This document shows positions 43,854 to 45,485 of a DNA stretch of 45,485 nucleotides, one piece after another. This stretch comes from Saprospiraceae bacterium (GTDB taxonomy: Bacteria > Bacteroidota > Bacteroidia > Chitinophagales > Saprospiraceae). Position 1 is the stretch's first letter. Every line of letters begins with the position of its first letter. The position numbers and the translations under genes were made by a program. The stretch spans positions 1 to 45,485 of the forward strand of contig JABFRV010000059.1 of assembly GCA_013140975.1 (NCBI GenBank), given 5' to 3'. A model generated the notes under the pieces. It worked only from the letters and a program-made list of their open reading frames with translations. It made no database searches and was not told where the DNA came from.

Positions 43854-44573
43854 ATGTTACATACAAAAGGAATTGTATTCCGAACAGTAAGATTTCAAGA
43901 ATCAAGTCTTATCGTAGATGTGTATACAGAAGAAAAGGGTCTAATGAGTTTTTTTATGAATTCTGTTTTTCATTCAAAGAATTCAAGATTAAGTTCTCTG
44001 CTTCAGATTGGTCAAAGCTTGGATCTGGTTGCTTACTATTCTGACAAAAAAGAACTTCATAGGATCAAAGAAGTGAGTCCGGATTACATTTATTCAAGTC
44101 TTCCCAATCATATTCATAAAGCAGCTGTAGCAACTTTTATCATCGAATTATGCAGGCATTGCATAAAAGGTCAAACACCGAATCCTGAACTTTTTCAATA
44201 CATCCGAAGATGCCTCATCTTGCTTGACCGTCAGGAAGATTTTGATCCAAATTTTCACCTTAAATTTATGATCAGGTTCTGTTCATTTATCGGCTTTAAT
44301 CCCGTTAATAATTTTTCAGAGTCAAACAATTCTTTTGATTTGATGAATGCACATTTTACAAGCTTTGATATACATAATAAATATTGTGTCGATATTGAAA
44401 AAAGTAAAAATCTGAACAAACTTTTAAATGATGAATACAGTTCTGAAAAAACACTTCATTTACAATATGAAGCCAGATCACAAATGTTAGAATTGCTAAT
44501 TCTATATTACAAATTGCATATTGAACAATTTGGTGAATTAAAGTCACCTTCCGTTTACAAAAGTATATTATAA
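43854..44573 (+). CDS. recO: DNA repair protein RecO
   Basis: The recombination mediator that, with RecR, loads RecA onto SSB-coated single-stranded DNA. The 239 residues start with the OB-fold domain (HTKGIVFRTVRFQESSLIVDVYT, KGLMSFFMNSV) and continue with a helical domain (AAVATFIIELCRHCIKG, FHLKFMIRFCSFIGFNP). The zinc-finger cysteines found in some RecO proteins are absent, as in other Bacteroidota. It lies 9 bp after the proline dehydrogenase gene. Confidence 0.88.
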   Translation: MLHTKGIVFRTVRFQESSLIVDVYTEEKGLMSFFMNSVFHSKNSRLSSLLQIGQSLDLVAYYSDKKELHRIKEVSPDYIYSSLPNHIHKAAVATFIIELCRHCIKGQTPNPELFQYIRRCLILLDRQEDFDPNFHLKFMIRFCSFIGFNPVNNFSESNNSFDLMNAHFTSFDIHNKYCVDIEKSKNLNKLLNDEYSSEKTLHLQYEARSQMLELLILYYKLHIEQFGELKSPSVYKSIL

Positions 44574-44636
44574 GATTGCTCTTCTCAAAGAAAAAATAAT
44601 GGGCTAAAAAAAAAGTATCGCTATTTTCTTTCAGAC

Positions 44637-44676
44637 AAAAAAAAACCGGAGTACGCTTATCTGGGTGCCCCGGTTT
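44637..44676 (-). terminator. Rho-independent terminator of the OmpA-like lipoprotein gene
   Basis: On the minus strand AAACCGG (44676-44670) pairs with CCGGTTT (44649-44643) around a 20-nt loop, followed by a run of nine T. It lies 64 bp after the lipoprotein stop and also faces the end of recO from the opposite side. Confidence 0.75.
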
Positions 44677-44740
44677 AACAGTAGTAGGTAAATACAAAAA
44701 AATGAGGACAAACTTTTTTGTCCCTATGTATAATATTTTA

Positions 44741-45361
44741 TTACTTGAATAATTTCAAGATTGTTATTTCTATTCGGTTATTGATTAATCGACCTTCCAT
44801 GATTTTGTTATCGCCAACAGGATATTTACTTCCAAATCCTTTTACAGATATTCGCTCCTCTTCAACACCCGCTGAAACAATTTCTTTTTTTATTAAATCC
44901 ACTCTTTTCTGTGAAATTTTCTCCAACTGAGCCAGATTCCCTTGATTATCTGTATAACTCTCCATCTTTATTCTCATGGCTGGAAATAAAATCATAACTT
45001 TTGCCAACTCATCAATTTCCTTTCTAGAATTGGGCAATAATTCTGCTGAATTATCCTTCCATCTCACTTCAACAAACTTAAAAATCTGTCCGTAATCATA
45101 CACTCCATCCTTTATGAAGTTCTTTAATTGTTCCCCCAGATTCCCAACTATCATAGAGTCTGCCTCTAACTGTAAAATAGCCTTTTGGGTTTCGTCAGAC
45201 AACTTATGCGTATACAAAGAAGCATCATCAACCCCGGTTACCGGATCAATTGGCAACTTTGCAGTTGACTCAGCCGATTTCTTTTTGCAAGCGTTAAATG
45301 AAATTCCTCCTAAAAGAATTCCGACACAAAGAATAAGCTTATATGATCTAACAAAATTCAT
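44741..45361 (-). CDS. OmpA family lipoprotein
   Basis: From the ATG at 45361 it has 206 residues: a signal MNFVRSYKLILCVGILLGGISFNAC with a lipobox cysteine at residue 25 followed by KKKSAES, a short helical stretch (about 60-105), and a C-terminal OmpA peptidoglycan-binding domain (FKFVEVRWKDNSAELLPNSRKEIDEL, MESYTDNQGNLAQLEKISQKRVD, SVKGFGSKYP and NNRIEITIL). It tethers the outer membrane to peptidoglycan. A longer frame to 45436 is open, but the added residues are hydrophobic and do not fit a signal. It converges with recO. Confidence 0.88.
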   Translation of the reverse strand: MNFVRSYKLILCVGILLGGISFNACKKKSAESTAKLPIDPVTGVDDASLYTHKLSDETQKAILQLEADSMIVGNLGEQLKNFIKDGVYDYGQIFKFVEVRWKDNSAELLPNSRKEIDELAKVMILFPAMRIKMESYTDNQGNLAQLEKISQKRVDLIKKEIVSAGVEEERISVKGFGSKYPVGDNKIMEGRLINNRIEITILKLFK

Positions 45362-45485
45362 TCTATGAATATTTCTAAACACCCCAATAACGAATGAAAA
45401 CAAAATAATGTTGGTAAAATAGCTCATAATTAACAAAATATTAGTATATAAAAAATAAAATGCCTACAATTACAAAATATTATAC

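Overview
The window looks like a chromosomal segment of a low-GC member of the Bacteroidota, probably a Saprospiria or Chitinophagia relative (the class is an inference). The evidence is secreted proteins ending in type A and type B T9SS sorting domains, a PorE-like TPR/beta-propeller/OmpA protein, Bacteroidota-typical families (DUF4230, DUF4254, DUF3108), the -7 promoter motif TAnnTTTG, and few Shine-Dalgarno sequences. I see no tRNA, rRNA, CRISPR array, transposase or phage gene.

Layout. 1-1810 (minus) is an AT-rich accessory cluster of small lipoproteins and a gene that appears frameshifted. 2196-7314 (plus) is a tight five-gene run: TPR protein, PorE-like OmpA protein, 23S rRNA methyltransferase RlmD, a small conserved protein and an orphan Hpt phosphotransfer protein. 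7414-13716 (minus) is a three-gene operon of large exported proteins behind a near-consensus Bacteroidota promoter. 14053-19213 holds rpoN, an Xaa-Pro aminopeptidase, a GACTCGC repeat cluster, a DUF2147 protein, an alkyltransferase-like protein and ybeY. 19498-25451 holds a lipoprotein, a polysaccharide flippase, a T9SS type B protein, anmK and a YceI protein. 25638-31937 holds ruvC, DUF3108 and DUF4230 genes, kup, tadA and guaB. 32161-45361 holds a gcvP-DUF4254-GT9 operon, lon, a Prc-type S41 protease, aroE, proline dehydrogenase, recO and an OmpA-like lipoprotein.

The most notable signal is in the 7414-13716 operon. Its first gene carries eight perfect copies of a 5-bp repeat (ACCTT on the coding strand) inside the signal-peptide codons. 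Loss or gain of one copy brings in an early TAA, so the repeat should act as a slipped-strand ON/OFF switch, like the CTCTT repeat of Neisseria opa genes. The second gene starts in an ATGA overlap with the first and is probably translationally coupled to it. It is itself a mosaic: no arginine in its first 218 residues, then an arginine-rich, higher-GC remainder. The third gene encodes a T9SS cargo protein with an SprB-type repeat. Together this looks like a phase-variable exported surface-protein operon, a switching mode different from the DNA inversions usually described in Bacteroidota.

Other regulatory structure includes -7 boxes placed so close to the start codons of ybeY, guaB and the DUF3108 gene that their mRNAs should be leaderless or nearly so, a palindrome carrying both -7 boxes between tadA and guaB, and symmetrical elements upstream of rpoN, between ybeY and a lipoprotein gene, and between prc and aroE.
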